DNA of 64,000 bases from Bryoerythrophyllum caledonicum (GCA_963971425.1 OZ020521.1:26738012-26802011), one strand, 5' to 3'. Counted from the stretch's first letter, positions 1-11,183 are shown. Program-made: numbers and translations. Notes: a model not told the origin generated them from the sequence alone.

Positions 1-550
1 AAGAGTAGATATGCAATAATGCGTGCGTACCACATTCTTGGGCTTCGGCGGAGGCCGTAGAGAGCTTTTTTTTAAATTTGCAAACAATGTGTTCTTGTCC
101 GAGTTCGATAAATCCCTGAGGTTGCTCCATGTACACTTCCATGTATACTTCATCATCTAAGTTTCCATAGAGAATGGCGGCTTTGACGTTGAGATGGTGA
201 ATATCATGCCCAAGCTGCGCCGTACGGGCGGTGAGGGTCTGGATTGTGAACCACTTAACGACAAGTGCAAAGACTTCATTGAAGTCAATGCCTTGCTGCT
301 GTTGGAAGCCACGAGAAACAAGGCGAGCTGTGAGTCACGGGGCTTGTCATGGTAAAGTAGCCTTGGTCATATATATCCATTTGGAGGCAATGGATTTTTT
401 TCCTTGAGGTAAGGGTACTAGGTCCCAAGTTGCGTTCTTGTACATAGAATTCATTTCATCTCGCATTGCATTGATCCAACTTGGGTGTTGAGATGCCAGG
501 CGGTACGTAATGTCTATCCCGTAATATATTGGTCCCTCTCGAGTAAGCAT
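1..550 (-). pseudogene. copia reverse transcriptase (RVT_2) N-terminal part
   Basis: Minus-strand reading starts with a PSWINAMRDEMNSMYKN segment followed by TWDLVPLPQGKKSIASKWIY, the typical beginning of the copia RVT_2 domain. After a frame change it continues toward position 1 with a YGLRRSPRMWY-like segment, equivalent to the usual LYGLKQSPRAWY motif. The catalytic YVDD region lies outside the window. Frame breaks show that it is a relic. Confidence 0.85.
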
Positions 551-1208
551 ATGTCGAAATTCCCCACAGTCACGGAGAGGATGAAATCATCTAGCTCCAC
601 GCTTTGTTTACGAGATCGTGCAGAGCACCAAGGAGGGTGTTGGGAGACATCAAAATGGAGATTTGGTTCTCAAGTTTCTACAGGAGGAGCCACAAGCAAA
701 GGAGGGAGGCTTGGAGGTGGACTAAAGTCCCTGGGAGTGGAAGAGTGGTCGCCGGTCGTCGCATGGGATGGAGAGCCCGATATCCTCCTCTACAAAGCCC
801 CAGGGAGAGGCATTGGGATGAGGGGCGTGGTGGGTATACTGTAGCCCTAGAGAGAAACACGAGGGAGGGGATAACAATGGCTATAAACCCCGATTGAGGC
901 CCGAGACTAGGCCCGGGAGTAAGAGGAGGCCGATGCTCGGGATGAAGGCTCGGGCCTGGTGGGGTTCCAAGGAAAAAATATCTTGCTGATTTTGACGTGG
1001 ATGTCCCATGGAGTTATCACCTAGGAGAGTGTCTGCATCGTTTGTTGAGAGGTTGCAGCCTTGAGAGCTAGCTGCCAACTTGGATTGAAGTGGAGGTTTG
1101 AGGTTGAGGTTTAGAATTTTGGTTGTGTAGCAAAAATTTGCCGAGGGCGTCATAGTCAGAGCCATTAGAGGGAGAAGGAGATGGGATACCTAGGACTTGT
1201 TCGTCAAA

Positions 1209-1990
1209 CTAAACATTGCGAGATATTAAAATTTTGGAGCGTTGAGAATCAAAACACCTAAAAGCTTTAGATTGATCATCATACCCTATAAGTGTGGATA
1301 GCATAGATTTATGTTGGAGTTTGATACATGTCGTGACGTGAATGTAGGCCCGACAACCAAATACGAGGAGATGTGATACGTCAGGCTTGTTGCCTAAATA
1401 ACGTTCAAATAGAGTTGGCATGTACAGTGCTCGATGTGGCATCCTATTAGTGATGTAGTTTGCCGCGCAAAGAGCTTCCTCCCATAATGTGATTGGTAAC
1501 TTTGCACTAAATAGAACTGTGTGCATAGTTCTACATAAGTGTCTATTTTTTCTATGTACTATGCCATTTTGTTGTGGTATGTGGGCCGTTGTCAAATGAC
1601 GTTGTATACCCTCTTGTGTATAATAGTTGTTGAAGTCAGTTGATAGGTATCTGCCTCCGCGGTCAGTGCATAGGCATGAGATAGCGAGCGAGGTTTCTTT
1701 TTCCACCATACGTTGAAATTTTTGGAAGTTGGGGAAGGTTTCATTTTTATGGCTAGGAAAAATACCCAAGTGTGTTGTGAGTAATCATCAATGAATGTGA
1801 GGACATACCTCGATCCATTGAGAGAGGTATGAGAAAAGGGACCACATAAATCTGAGTGTACTAGCTCCAGTGAGCGTGTGGTATGAGAGAAACTTTGTTG
1901 TGGTATAGGGTGTATATGTTGTTTCCCTAAAATGCATGGCTCACACGTAGAGTGAATGTTTCTGAAGGAGAGGAAGACCTATGACTAATC
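1209..1990 (-). pseudogene. copia integrase core, catalytic residues lost
   Basis: The C-x2-C half of the HHCC zinc site (CEPCILGKQ) and the first catalytic Asp (VHSDLCGP) are readable at about 1870-1960. The second Asp lies in CTDRGGRYLS. The usual catalytic Glu of PQQNGxVERKN is replaced by His (PQQNGIVHRKN), so the DDE triad is broken. Frameshifts separate the N-terminal part from the ORF at 1209-1769. The segment up to residue YIHV is the domain linking to the reverse transcriptase. Confidence 0.85.
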
Positions 1991-2032
1991 CTTGGCAAGA
2001 GAAGTTATATAGTGTCTGAAAATTTAGATGTC

Positions 2033-2657
2033 TTAGTCTCCTATGCCATAGTTCCGTAAGAGTTGCCAAATTGAGGAGAAAGGAGGGTATAAGTTTGCAT
2101 TGCCTACTAATGATGTATTGAGTTGATATAGGCTGTTTGAATGAGAGCGTGAATTGGTGAACATGAATTTATTAGGGTCATCCTTGGCAAGTATCCAACA
2201 ATTGTGAGGTCTAAATAGAGTAAAGTGACCCAAATTGACAAGTTTTCCAATTGATAATAAGCTCCTGCATAATCCAGGCACATAGAGAACTTTGGGGATC
2301 CGTTTATTGCGAGGTAGAATAATTGCACCTTGTGCGTTTACAGGGAGAGAGCGACCATTTGTTGTTTTGATTTGGGAGTTGGGTCCTTTAGTCACATTTG
2401 AGAGTAGATTTTTGTTGCCTGTGACATGAGAGCTTGCACCACTATCTAGGTACCAATTGCTAGAGGTTGGTTGTCCAAGTAACTCAATAGCATAGACTTC
2501 ACGATCATTAGCTACATATTTTGTTGTCTCTTCACTAGTGACTTCGTAAGCATCAACTTTAGCAATATGTGCTTGAGAGTTTCTTCTCCAGTTGCATGTA
2601 GTGGATCCCTGATAATTGTTGGTAGTACGTATCTCACAAATCCTTTGTTTGAGAAGC
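2033..2657 (-). pseudogene. copia protease and GAG-pre-integrase
   Basis: The aspartic protease active site reads WYLDSGASSHVTG (codons at 2417-2458), an intact D-S-G signature. It continues in frame into the GAG-pre-integrase region (VLYVPGLCRSLLSIGKL...GHF) ending near 2033. The coding sequence is cut at 2660 by the CACTA element and resumes at 5342. Confidence 0.85.
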
Positions 2658-2867
2658 TTGCACTACTAGAAATCCAGGGATAAATAACTACAACACAAAT
2701 AACCAGCCATGAAACAATTACTCAACATTTACTCTAGAACTATCGAGTTGCCTCTTTCCGGCTACAAAATTGCCCGAGTATTTCTGCGATTGTTGAATTT
2801 TTGCAAGCAGGACGGGAATGAAAGCCACATGACATCTAATATTATTTGTGTTGTCATACCTAGGTTT

Positions 2868-3300
2868 CCATCCAAGTATTGTCTGGTAGTGCTGATGTGG
2901 CAAGTGTGTTGGTGACGTGGATTGTGCCTTAGTAATTCTGTAGTAGTACATTTGAGAATAATTAATAAATAGTTGTAAAATAACTCAGGCAATAATATAA
3001 TTCATGACCAAAAACAAACTCATGGATATTTTTACATAACTGCTGACGTAGATGGATGCATATTTACGTCTGGTAGTGCTGATATGGCAAATACATGAGA
3101 GACGTGGATTGTGCCATAGTGATTCTATAGTAATGCATTCCAGAATAACTCATCAATAAGTGTAAGTAACTAGTGCAGTGAAAAGAACTCATCGATACTT
3201 TTATATAATTGCTGATGTGGATGGATAGATATTTAAGTCCGATAGTGATGATGTTGCAAGTACGTAGGTGATGTCGATTATGCCATAGTGATTCATTCCA
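2868..3300. repeat. Subterminal tandem repeats of the CACTA element (about 170-190 bp units)
   Basis: Three diverged units start near 2880, 3070 and 3238, each with a GTCTGGTAGTGCTGATGTGG-like start, GACGTGGATTGTGCC, and a TAGTGATTC or related end. They lie inside the left part of the element, where transposase-binding repeats are usually found. Confidence 0.6.
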
Positions 3301-3934
3301 AATACATTGAAGAATAACTATTGTATTATCGTAGATTAAGTCAAGTAGTAATATAATATATGACTAAAAAATTACTCGTGGATTGTGCCTAAGTAATTTA
3401 TTTGTACTAAATTGGACACTTGACAGTGGATAAAATTAGAGTTGCGGATGGAAACTAAGTTAGAGTTATGGCAGCTAGGGTTTGGAAGGGATGAGGGCAA
3501 ACGCCCTCATTCTCTCACTGTGTCTTATTATGGGGTGTGTGTGTAGAGAGAGAGAGAGCTAGAAGGTGGCAGTGTAGAGTTGTTAGAGTAGGTAAATCAG
3601 TTGTTAGGATAAGGAGAGTGCACATCGAGTACTTTGTGAAGGTTTTCTGAAGTAATGACACTCTTTTAAAACCCTAATGTGTGTTTGGAGGCAAGGCCAA
3701 GTGTATGGACATGAGATCTTCTTCTTAGAAAGTGATTTTGTATAAAAGACCTTTTGGGTTGAGTAGATCAGGTCTCATTTCACTAGATCCATCCTAGATC
3801 CAGTCAATCCAACACTTCCGATCCATTTTTAGCATTATTTAGGCCTCCAGTTTGAAATAGAAGAACACATGGAACAACTCAAATTTTGGTCCGGTGAGGG
3901 CAACTTCCATTAACTTGTATAAGTCATATATATT

Positions 3935-4205
3935 GTCATTTTCTAGTTGTTTTTAAGTAAGTATATGGTTACTATGTAGTGATTATTTAGTCAATTCAAA
4001 GTAATAACTTTTGCTTTGTTCTGTCATTCTGTAGTTATATCAAAGTCATTCTATAGTTGTTTTGAGTAAGTACATAGTTATTGTGTAGTAATGATTTAGT
4101 CATTTCAAAGTAATACTTCTGCTTAGTTCTATCAATTTGTATCTATGTGAGAGTCATTGTTGGTTGCAGTGTTATAAATATGTAGTCATTGTATAGTAAT
4201 GCATC
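3935..4205. repeat. Imperfect tandem repeat inside the CACTA element
   Basis: Two to three diverged copies of a unit of about 120 bp: TCTAGTTGTTTT...AAGTAAGTA..., then a TAGT-rich stretch, then CAAAGTAATA. An (AG)n run (GAGAGAGAGAGAG) lies upstream at about 3546. No coding potential was seen from 3400 to 5300. Confidence 0.5.
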
Positions 4206-5341
4206 TGCATGGATTGTTTAATTACAATTGTGTTTGGTGGCCTAGCAGTACCATGTGGGTGATTTGGTAATACCATATGGGGGATTTAGAGATTTAGTGA
4301 TATTTAAGAATATCCAACTCCTAAAGCTCAGCCATGACTGATGGTTGATTTTTGATTGGGCATGTATTTTTTGGCATTGGTAGGGATTTTGGTACTATGT
4401 TTTGGCTTGGACTTTGGAGCATTTTGTTGAATGGGACAATATATTACTATTTATTTACTATCGTTCTTGTAAGCAAATCACTATGCATGTATAGATTTTT
4501 GGGCGGAATTTGTGTAAAGAATTTGTATATATAGATATTTAATAACTAATAAATTCTCTTCAAAATAACTCCCTAATTACTATGTAATCACTAGATGGTA
4601 ACTATGTAATTACTATATAATTATTCCAAGATCATTTATTTGATAACTAATAATTAGGTTTCATTAACTCAAAAATAACTAGAAAATAACTATTCAATAA
4701 TTATGTAATATCTAAATAACCACTAGAAAATAAGTATGGAATAAATATAAAACAACTTTATAACAACTAGTAAAAAGAGGATAATTGTGATGTAACTTTA
4801 CAAGTGCATGTAATCTATAATAAGGAAATATGTACTACAAAAAAGGTTATAAATGACTATGACAACACTGCAAAATATCTACAAAATAACTATATAGTGT
4901 GCTTGTAGATTTCATCCAATCAAATGCCTCCACGTATTAGCAAGTGGGTCCTAGAGGAAGTGACACATAAGTCACCACATATGATTACACGTCATCAAGG
5001 GAAACATGTCATCATCCACATCAACTACCACCTCAAAATCCACCTCCTTGTGAAATCCACGTCAATATCCACCTCAAATTCCACGTAACACTCAAATCCA
5101 TGTCATGAGCCACCTCGTCATTTCCCCGTGATGATGTTCCATATTGGCAAATGGATGAGAAATCTATATGGCAAAAAAAAACTACAGAAATCAATAACTC
5201 ACAACAATAAATGTGCCCGTTTCAAAAATTTCTTTGGTTATTCTTTGATTTTGCCTGTTTATTTAGTTATAGATTGCCCATCTGTAACTAAACAATGAGG
5301 AAAATCCCTAGTTATTTATCCCTGGATTTCTAGCAGTATTG

Positions 5342-5571
5342 ATCTCGCAACCATTGTGATCTGGGCTACAAGATTTGTGGCAGACCTCTTGATCAGAATT
5401 GTTGGGAGAGGAATTTTGGGATTGAGCATAACTGTTTTTTGAATCGCAACCTCTGGTGGCGTTCTTGCCATTGGGCTACCGCTGACTGCCGTAGGGCCGA
5501 CGCCTCTCTTTGAATCGTCGGTTGTACTTGAGCCTTCTGGTCTACGGCCTCCTCAGGATCCTTTGCTGCGG
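5342..5571 (-). pseudogene. copia gag C-terminal / zinc-knuckle region
   Basis: Minus-strand reading has a basic Arg/Asn-rich tract and a Cys/His cluster (CHKSCSPDHNGC) where the CCHC knuckle of copia gag is expected, though its spacing is degenerate. At 5575 the reading frame continues, across the 17-kb insertion, the gag frame that ends at 22704. This links the two copia halves. Confidence 0.65.
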
Positions 5572-5580
5572 GCAATTGCC
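5572..5580. repeat. Target-site duplication, left copy (GCAATTGCC)
   Basis: The nine bases GCAATTGCC recur at 22695-22703, immediately outside the right terminal inverted repeat. The target includes the palindrome GGCAATTGCC. The flanking copia gag frame is continuous when one copy is kept. Confidence 0.8.
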
Positions 5581-5617
5581 TATCGTCATTCTATATGTTA
5601 TGATTTTTGAAGGACAA

Positions 5618-5646
5618 AACACCATATTCGTTATATTGGGAGATTT
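5618..5646 (+). repeat. Left terminal inverted repeat of the 17-kb element
   Basis: It starts AACACCATATTCG and ends GGGAGATTT. It matches the reverse complement of 22666-22694 at 28 of 29 positions (G versus A at position 22). It is separated from the 9-bp duplication by 37 bases (5581-5617). Confidence 0.82.
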
Positions 5647-6250
5647 CCATGATTTTGAAGATATATGATCTTTGAAGTATCAATATATATAGACATTTGT
5701 AGGTGCAAAGCATATAGACAATGCACCAAGAATACTATATTCATTACATGGATGGACCAAATTAGCCGAATGTCCAAAAAAATTGGTAACAGTAAAGGAA
5801 GCATATACCATTATTCCAAAATGATTCAAACTTCATGAAAAAAAGTCACAAAGAACACTCATTTATCCCGAGGCAAAACACAATCGTCCTATCACTAATC
5901 AAATGGTCTAGGAAGTTCCGCCATAAGCCTCTATACGCGTCTTCAAAAAAGCCCTCTGACGTTGCCTAGTCCAAGTTGCGCCATTCTCTTGCATTAAAGG
6001 ACTCTCTAGAAGACGCTGCAAACCCCGCCTACGCACCTCGTCACTGTTTGATTTGGGCAGCGAGTGTCGACGGGTGGAGGAAGGAGAGCATTTGTCTCTA
6101 GTTGCATTTCCTGAGAGAATACAAGGGCGGAGACATTTACCAAATGGTTCCTGCACAATAGGCGCCACACACAATGCAAACAAATATACTTTAGGTCGAA
6201 TACTCCTACACATCACACATGAAAATTGTATCAATAAGATCCATCCTAGC

Positions 6251-6280
6251 GCACTTTAGGTCGAATGGAGCTAAAATGCA
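6251..6280. repeat. Element palindrome, copy 1 (3' of the FCP1-like gene)
   Basis: GCACTTTAG-type left arm and CTAAAATGC right arm around GTCGAATGGAG. A half copy (CTTTAGGTCGAATACTCC) lies at about 6190. Noncoding position. Confidence 0.7.
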
Positions 6281-6548
6281 GAAGGGAAGATCCACAGACA
6301 ACAGTTAACATCCAACAAATAAAAACAAAATCAAATGAACAAAAACTACATGAGTGCAATGTAGCTCAAAAGCAAACGAAAATTGCCTAGGTCAAAACGA
6401 CTCAAGAGTGCAATAACTTGGAGGTCAACATAACACGCACCGCGAGCGAGCATTGGAAAGTAGCATCCCTTAAACCGTCATAGAGAGTACGCTTTGCCGG
6501 AGTACAATTATCCGGATTCAGACGCGGGGACCCTGGAACTGAACGAGG

Positions 6549-8013
6549 TCACTGCGGCAAAGGTGAGTAGTTCCTTTCATGAATTGGCTCCCGTGCATTA
6601 GGGCTTTCGACAACTCCGTCGTCCACTGCCATGGTCGAATAAACCATGGTTGACCGCGCGGTTGCAGCAGAGTGCAACAAAAGTCCTTTATTCCGAAGGG
6701 AAAGGGCGAACTCCTCTGGGCCCAGCAAGGAATCCACGGAAGCCCGATAGTCACAGTCCTGTAGAATTTTCAACCGAAGTGACGCTCACATACCTCAGAA
6801 CAATAGATGAATACTCCAATCATTCAAAACAGGACGACATTCCATCAGCAGTAGGTATCCATTCCCCACAACAAACAAAGTAGTGAAACATCTCGGTTTC
6901 ATTTTATAAAAAAAAATATATACACGAAAAATGGTCCAACAAAATTTACTAAATAGAGCTTCAGTCAACCGATACAGTTTAGCTCTATCCGACCTAAAGT
7001 GTCACAAGCATCTAATCGTTTCCAACGGCATTAAGATCGGAGATTCTGAGACGCTTGGATTGCGTTCCAGATACTCGCAGACTGACGACACGTCTTCTGA
7101 TCATTATAGAACATCTCCCGGCCTGAGGGATGTTTGGCCCGGTATTGCGCTAGGCCACCCGAAACAGATGAAGGTCACAGAGATATGGCAGCAATTCCTC
7201 CAACAATACAGAATCATCTCTCGCGCCATCATGTTTGTGCGACCATGATGGAAGAAGAAGGACGTTCTCCAGCAAATTGAGCATATGTTTAATCGGGCTC
7301 TCGTCAATGACAAGCGTATTTGCCGGAGTATACTCATGACCCAACCTATTGAAGAGATGGTTCGATAAGGTCTTCAAGAAGATGTCCTTCTAAGTGCCAG
7401 ATTCCTTCATATAGATTGTTCTGCTACGACTCTACGCTCGGGAACCCTATCGCAACTCTCCTGACCAAAGATCCTGAGAGGGTACGAAGAACTATGCTGA
7501 AAAACATATTTACATATTTGACATGTTGTGGATTCCATCATCGAACTCTAGATGTGATGGTGGCAATCTTAGACAACCTCGTGAGGAATTCAGCACAACC
7601 AGGGCCCCCTCGGACTAGTTTAGGGCCTACTTCGGCCGGATGCAAAGCCGAGTGAATGGACGAGATAGAGTTCCTGGATCCCCTGGCCTGCCATGTTGGC
7701 TCACACGTGCATAAAATCCCATTAAGGTCCAGCACAACATTCAACCACCTGCCCTTGAAATCTAATAGGACTCTAGGTGTTTCTTCTAGATTACTGGCAC
7801 TACTTATTGATGCCTCGCAGACCTGGTTCAGAAACGCTAGGAGAACGAACAATATTACTAAAGATTCATTAACAACGACGAAGCAACAAAATGTAGAACG
7901 AAAAAGGCAAATGGGGGGGAGGCGTCATCGGGGGGGAGAGTGGAGTGTGAAAAGTGTTAGTAGAGTACCTCGAGAACTTCATCGTCTTGTTGCATTTCGT
8001 CTCGAACCTCCAT
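6549..8013 (-). pseudogene. FCP1/NIF-like HAD phosphatase, multi-exon, decayed
   Basis: Not a host-like intact gene. The likely start is the ATG at 8013-8011 (MEVRDEMQQDDEVLE, then a GT splice site). The next exons carry RWLNVVLDLNGILC (HAD motif I), PGCAEFLTRLSKIATI (FCP1-like helix), a GHEYTPANTLVIDESP segment (HAD motif III/IV, D-[DE]-SP) and SWSHKHDGARDDSVLLEELLPYL, the order found in FCP1/TIM50-type phosphatases. The last exon begins after TTCTACAG near 6758 and ends at 6549. In motif I the second catalytic Asp of DLDxT is Asn (DLNG), which should abolish phosphatase activity. There is an in-frame TAG (ESGT*KDIF) near 7390 and frame changes between exons. A palindrome lies in the intron at 6974-7002. 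Confidence 0.7.
6974..7002. repeat. Element palindrome, copy 2 (in an intron of the FCP1-like gene)
   Basis: ACAGTTTAG...CTAAAGTGT arms, separated by CTCTATCCGAC. It lies between the exon ending near 7150 and the exon beginning near 6758. Confidence 0.7.
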
Positions 8014-8294
8014 CGATCCCAACGAACCCTACATGGAGTCAAGGCGTTTCGAGTGCCCCACAACCATTTGGGGGCACGGTTCCAGCAAAATCACGATTGA
8101 TCTCATCTACGAGCAGGGCCAAAACTTAGATGATCCCTTCTACGACCGGGACTGCAGTTTGGACAACCTCTTCTATGACTGGGGGAGCGATTGCGTCATC
8201 ACCGACACTTAGATCTGAAAAAATTCAACAACTTCAACCTATCAACAGATGGGCACAAAGGACAGTGATACAAGTCAGAGTCGTCAGATGTCAA

Positions 8295-8323
8295 GCAGTT
8301 TAGCTCGAGTCGAGCTGAAGTGC
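8295..8323. repeat. Element palindrome, copy 3 (upstream of the FCP1-like gene)
   Basis: GCAGTTTAGCTCGA followed by GTCGAGCTGAAGTGC. It sits about 280 bp upstream of the presumed start codon of the FCP1-like gene. Confidence 0.75.
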
Positions 8324-8718
8324 TCGTTGAGCACTGTAATATTATCAAAAAATTCTGGAGTACAAAATTGGACATTTACAAAATGTTCTGCCTCTATACA
8401 CTCGCAACTACATTACACTAACCTGACAACGAGGTGGGGACATCTGTGATAGATATGTCTCGAGCGGGCGACTTCGGAGGGAAAGAGGGGCGGGTCGGCG
8501 GAGATGGGCGAACATGAAGCGATCGAGCCCCCATGGAGACGGGGAAGGAACCCGCCAGAGACGGTAGCAGCGAACCGCGGGACATACTACCGGTGTCGTG
8601 AAGGCAGTCAGTTGATGTTGTAAAAAGATAGAACAGAGGGAAAAATGAATGGTTAGGGCCGAAGGTGAAGACATGACTAGCGGATTCATCCTCAATTACA
8701 CAGTCATACTTCACCAAA
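8324..8718. other. Spacer with GC-rich stretch, no gene recognised
   Basis: A GC-rich tract at about 8455-8600 (GGGCGGGTCGGCGGAG) looks like a 5' leader or old coding sequence. Neither strand gives a protein I recognise. Confidence 0.4.
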
Positions 8719-8905
8719 CAGCATCTTTATCTTATCTTTACTGCATCTTGTCACTAGCTCAGGGCTTAGGAGCGTGCACCAACTGGTTTTCCTGCTACTT
8801 CTAGCAGTCCCCTGACCACGCATGCGCTAGCTGCTCTAACAAGCCAAGGAATCGAACCCGGACCGGCAAAGTGCTATGAAATGCTCAGCCAGCCGAACTG
8901 ACCCG
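8719..8905 (-). mobile_element. tRNA-derived SINE-like element
   Basis: On the minus strand a pol III A box-like stretch (TTCGGCTGGCTGAGC, 8883-8897) is followed 25 bases later by a perfect B box GGTTCGATTCC (8848-8858). It then continues for about 130 bp without a tRNA acceptor stem and ends in an A/T-rich AAAGATAAGATAAAGATG tract. That is SINE architecture, not a tRNA gene. Flanking duplications were not identified. Confidence 0.6.
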
Positions 8906-10080
8906 CCGTCGATGATAATACATGGGCTCTAATAATACTTAAGTCATTATCTAACATTTCTAAGATTAAAAAAAACCTAAACAGAGTATTATTGTATTTT
9001 TGTTTGTAGTAAAAGTAAGAAATGCTAGTGTTTAGAGTCAAATTAGAGGGAAGAAAATAGGGGCAGCTGCTTGTAGGCATTGTAGATAAGAGATAAGAGG
9101 GAACCTAGGCTTTTGTGGGAAGATATGGGCAAGGATTGGAGGTAAATTGACTTAGGTGACCAAACTTTGGTCAAAGAAGGAGGCTTGAAGGCGTGGGCTG
9201 ATGTTTATTTTTGACTTTCTTGCCCTTCTCCCCCTGCTCGAGCTCTTCTCCCCAAGACTACAAATAGCCTCAGATTTCTGCTTGTTTCATCGCGAGTTTT
9301 TAGAATTTGATTGTCAGGTTTTGGAGTGTAGTTCCTCTTGTTGTTAGCTTTTCAGTGATGTATCACACGCTCTAATCAGAGTCGTAGTGAAGCCATGGTG
9401 CAGATTTGAATGAAGAGGGGTTTAGAAATTGAGGCAGTAATGTATAAATACTTTGAAGGAGTGGTGTTTCGCGATCATTGTGAGTTTGATAGTGAGATTT
9501 TGAGGGTAGTATTAAAATTGTCTAAGGAAGATTGTGTTAAAATTTTAGATCCATTAGAACTATAATCTAAAAGTCATGAGTTAAATTGTAACCGGGGTTT
9601 TGAGAGGGATTCAAGGGCAGAACTTGGTATAAGGAAACTACGCTTTGGGAGATTATAGATAAAGTCTTTACAATTGATTTTTTGTGGAAGTGTTCTTTGT
9701 TATATGAGTGGCTTATGTACAAATTTTGAGATCTTTATCTGTAATAGAATAGGAGTGATGAAGAGTTGAAGTAAGGGGGGCCTGATATTAGAGGCAGAGG
9801 AGTTTGAGGCCATGGATCTTATTGAGAATTGATCCAATAATAGTGAAAATTGGTACATAGCTTTTTAACAAGATTATAAAGGTTGTGTCAAAATCCTAGA
9901 ATCATTGGACTTGTAGATAGAAAGTTATGTGAAAATTAGTGGTGGGATTTTTAGGGGCAGCGTTTGAAGATGGGAACTTCTAGATTAAGAGTGTTATGAA
10001 GATAGACTAGAAGCAAAAGAATGGCAAAGTAGCCATTTTTTATGTTTGTTGAAGCCATACATACAAGATAAGTCTTGCAA
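8906..10080. other. AT-rich spacer inside the 17-kb element; possibly an old LTR-type insertion
   Basis: No coding region recognised. ACTACAAATAGCCTC near 9260 resembles an LTR TATA region. The stretches near 9535-9625 and 9885-9970 are weak direct repeats of each other (TAGA.CATT..ACT...A). No ends could be defined. Confidence 0.3.
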
Positions 10081-10938
10081 TTAACTACCTAAATGCAAAA
10101 AAGACCATGTGTTTCCTAAAGCAAAGTTTCTCAACACCACATCGGCCCCTTCTTCCGCTGAGAGGGGAGGCTGGGGAATCGCAGTATTTACTGCGGGTGG
10201 TGTCGCAGCGGTAGTAGGCAAATTAATCGACATGAATTCGTGCATCATGAGTATGATGTCGGCATGCCTCTGATCTTGGTCCCTCTTCATTTCTTTGTCA
10301 CGCCTCCGCTGAAGATCCATGAGCTCCTGGTCACGCTCCGCCAGCCGCTGCTCCATCAACCTCATCCGGGTGGCCTCTTCTTTGAGCTTCTTCTCAAGGG
10401 AGATCAACGTGTTGTCGTCTTGTGCACTGCTTGACGTAGCCAACGGAGAGCGGCCGCTTGCGCTAGCGACTTTCCTCTTCTTGGCAGCTGACCGAGCAGA
10501 TGACCTGCCCAAGGTGGGAGCTAAATGAGGCCTGTCGGAAATCTCCAGAGAATCCAACTCCGGGAGGTCGAGTCGTTGCCACGAGGAAACGATTGTGTCT
10601 CCTACTTCAGATTGAGAGGCACTCTGAAACTCCGGCGGAGTGGCGGTACCAAAATCGTTATGGGACTTTTCATCCAGAGTGGCCGTGCTCGAGCTCGAGC
10701 ACTCAACCAGGGCGCTCGGTTTGTCATCTTCCTCCTCATCGCCGAGCTCAACAATTGCTTTTTCTTTCTCCTCGGCAAGGCCTCTCCAAGCTCGGGAAAG
10801 ATCTACGCGTTGACGCGATACGCTAAAACATCGAAATCGACCCGATCCAACGTCAACGCGACCTCCATGGCGTCGTCGAGGTCCTGCTTATCGCCGATCG
10901 GTGTCGTGGGAGATGCAGAACGCCTCCAGATCCAACAT
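10081..10938 (-). pseudogene. Basic, coiled-coil protein exon(s), probably the 3' part of the ParB-like gene
   Basis: The exon appears to start after a good acceptor (TTAGTGTGCAG, 10939-10949) with MLDLEAF, shifts frame twice, then stays open from about 10800 to 10081. Visible features: an acidic Ser-rich stretch, a nuclear-localisation-like AAKKRK cluster, and a charged heptad-like helix (KKLKEEATRMRLMEQRLAER...DLQRRRDKEMKRD) typical of a dimerising coiled coil. No enzyme motif. It could be a separate accessory gene of the transposon, or the C-terminus of the protein encoded at 11222-14263. The intron between them contains three palindromes. Confidence 0.5.
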
Positions 10939-10964
10939 CTGCACACTAATGGATTTAACAAGCA

Positions 10965-10992
10965 ACACTTTAGGTCGAATCGAGCTAAAATG
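10965..10992. repeat. Element palindrome, copy 4 (intron)
   Basis: ACACTTTAGGTCGA followed by ATCGAGCTAAAATG. It lies just upstream of the acceptor site at 10939. Confidence 0.75.
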
Positions 10993-11089
10993 AATACAAA
11001 GGAACACTAATACGATAACTTAGATATTACAACTTAAAAGGAAACGACGCGATTGATGGCTGCAAGAAAATCATATAAGTATAAGCCGA

Positions 11090-11116
11090 CACTTTAGCTT
11101 AAGTCGAGCAAAAGTG
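11090..11116. repeat. Element palindrome, copy 5 (intron)
   Basis: CACTTTAGCTTAA followed by GTCGAGCAAAAGTG, in the intron between 10939 and 11222. Confidence 0.75.
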
Positions 11117-11183
11117 CCACGCTACACAAGCATAAGAGTCGACATCTCTGAAACAATCCATGCACAGTCAGAGAGGGTATCAA

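Larger units (their letters stand above)
2661..5338. mobile_element. Non-autonomous CACTA (En/Spm-like) element
   Basis: The left end begins CACTACTAGAAATCCAGGG and the right end is its inverted counterpart (TACTGCTAGAAATCC on the complementary strand). About 30 bp match with two mismatches. Both ends are flanked by the trinucleotide TTG (2658-2660 and 5339-5341), the 3-bp duplication expected of CACTA elements. The flanks belong to one copia coding region. The 2.68-kb interior is AT-rich with no credible gene, but has diverged internal tandem repeats and inverted GACGTGGAT/ATCCACGTC motifs near the two ends, like the subterminal repeats of this superfamily. Confidence 0.85.

Noticed and set aside
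8840..8905. tRNA gene on the minus strand (perfect B box)
   Set aside because: The A and B boxes are present but the acceptor stem and anticodon arm do not fold as a tRNA, and the sequence continues as a SINE-like body.
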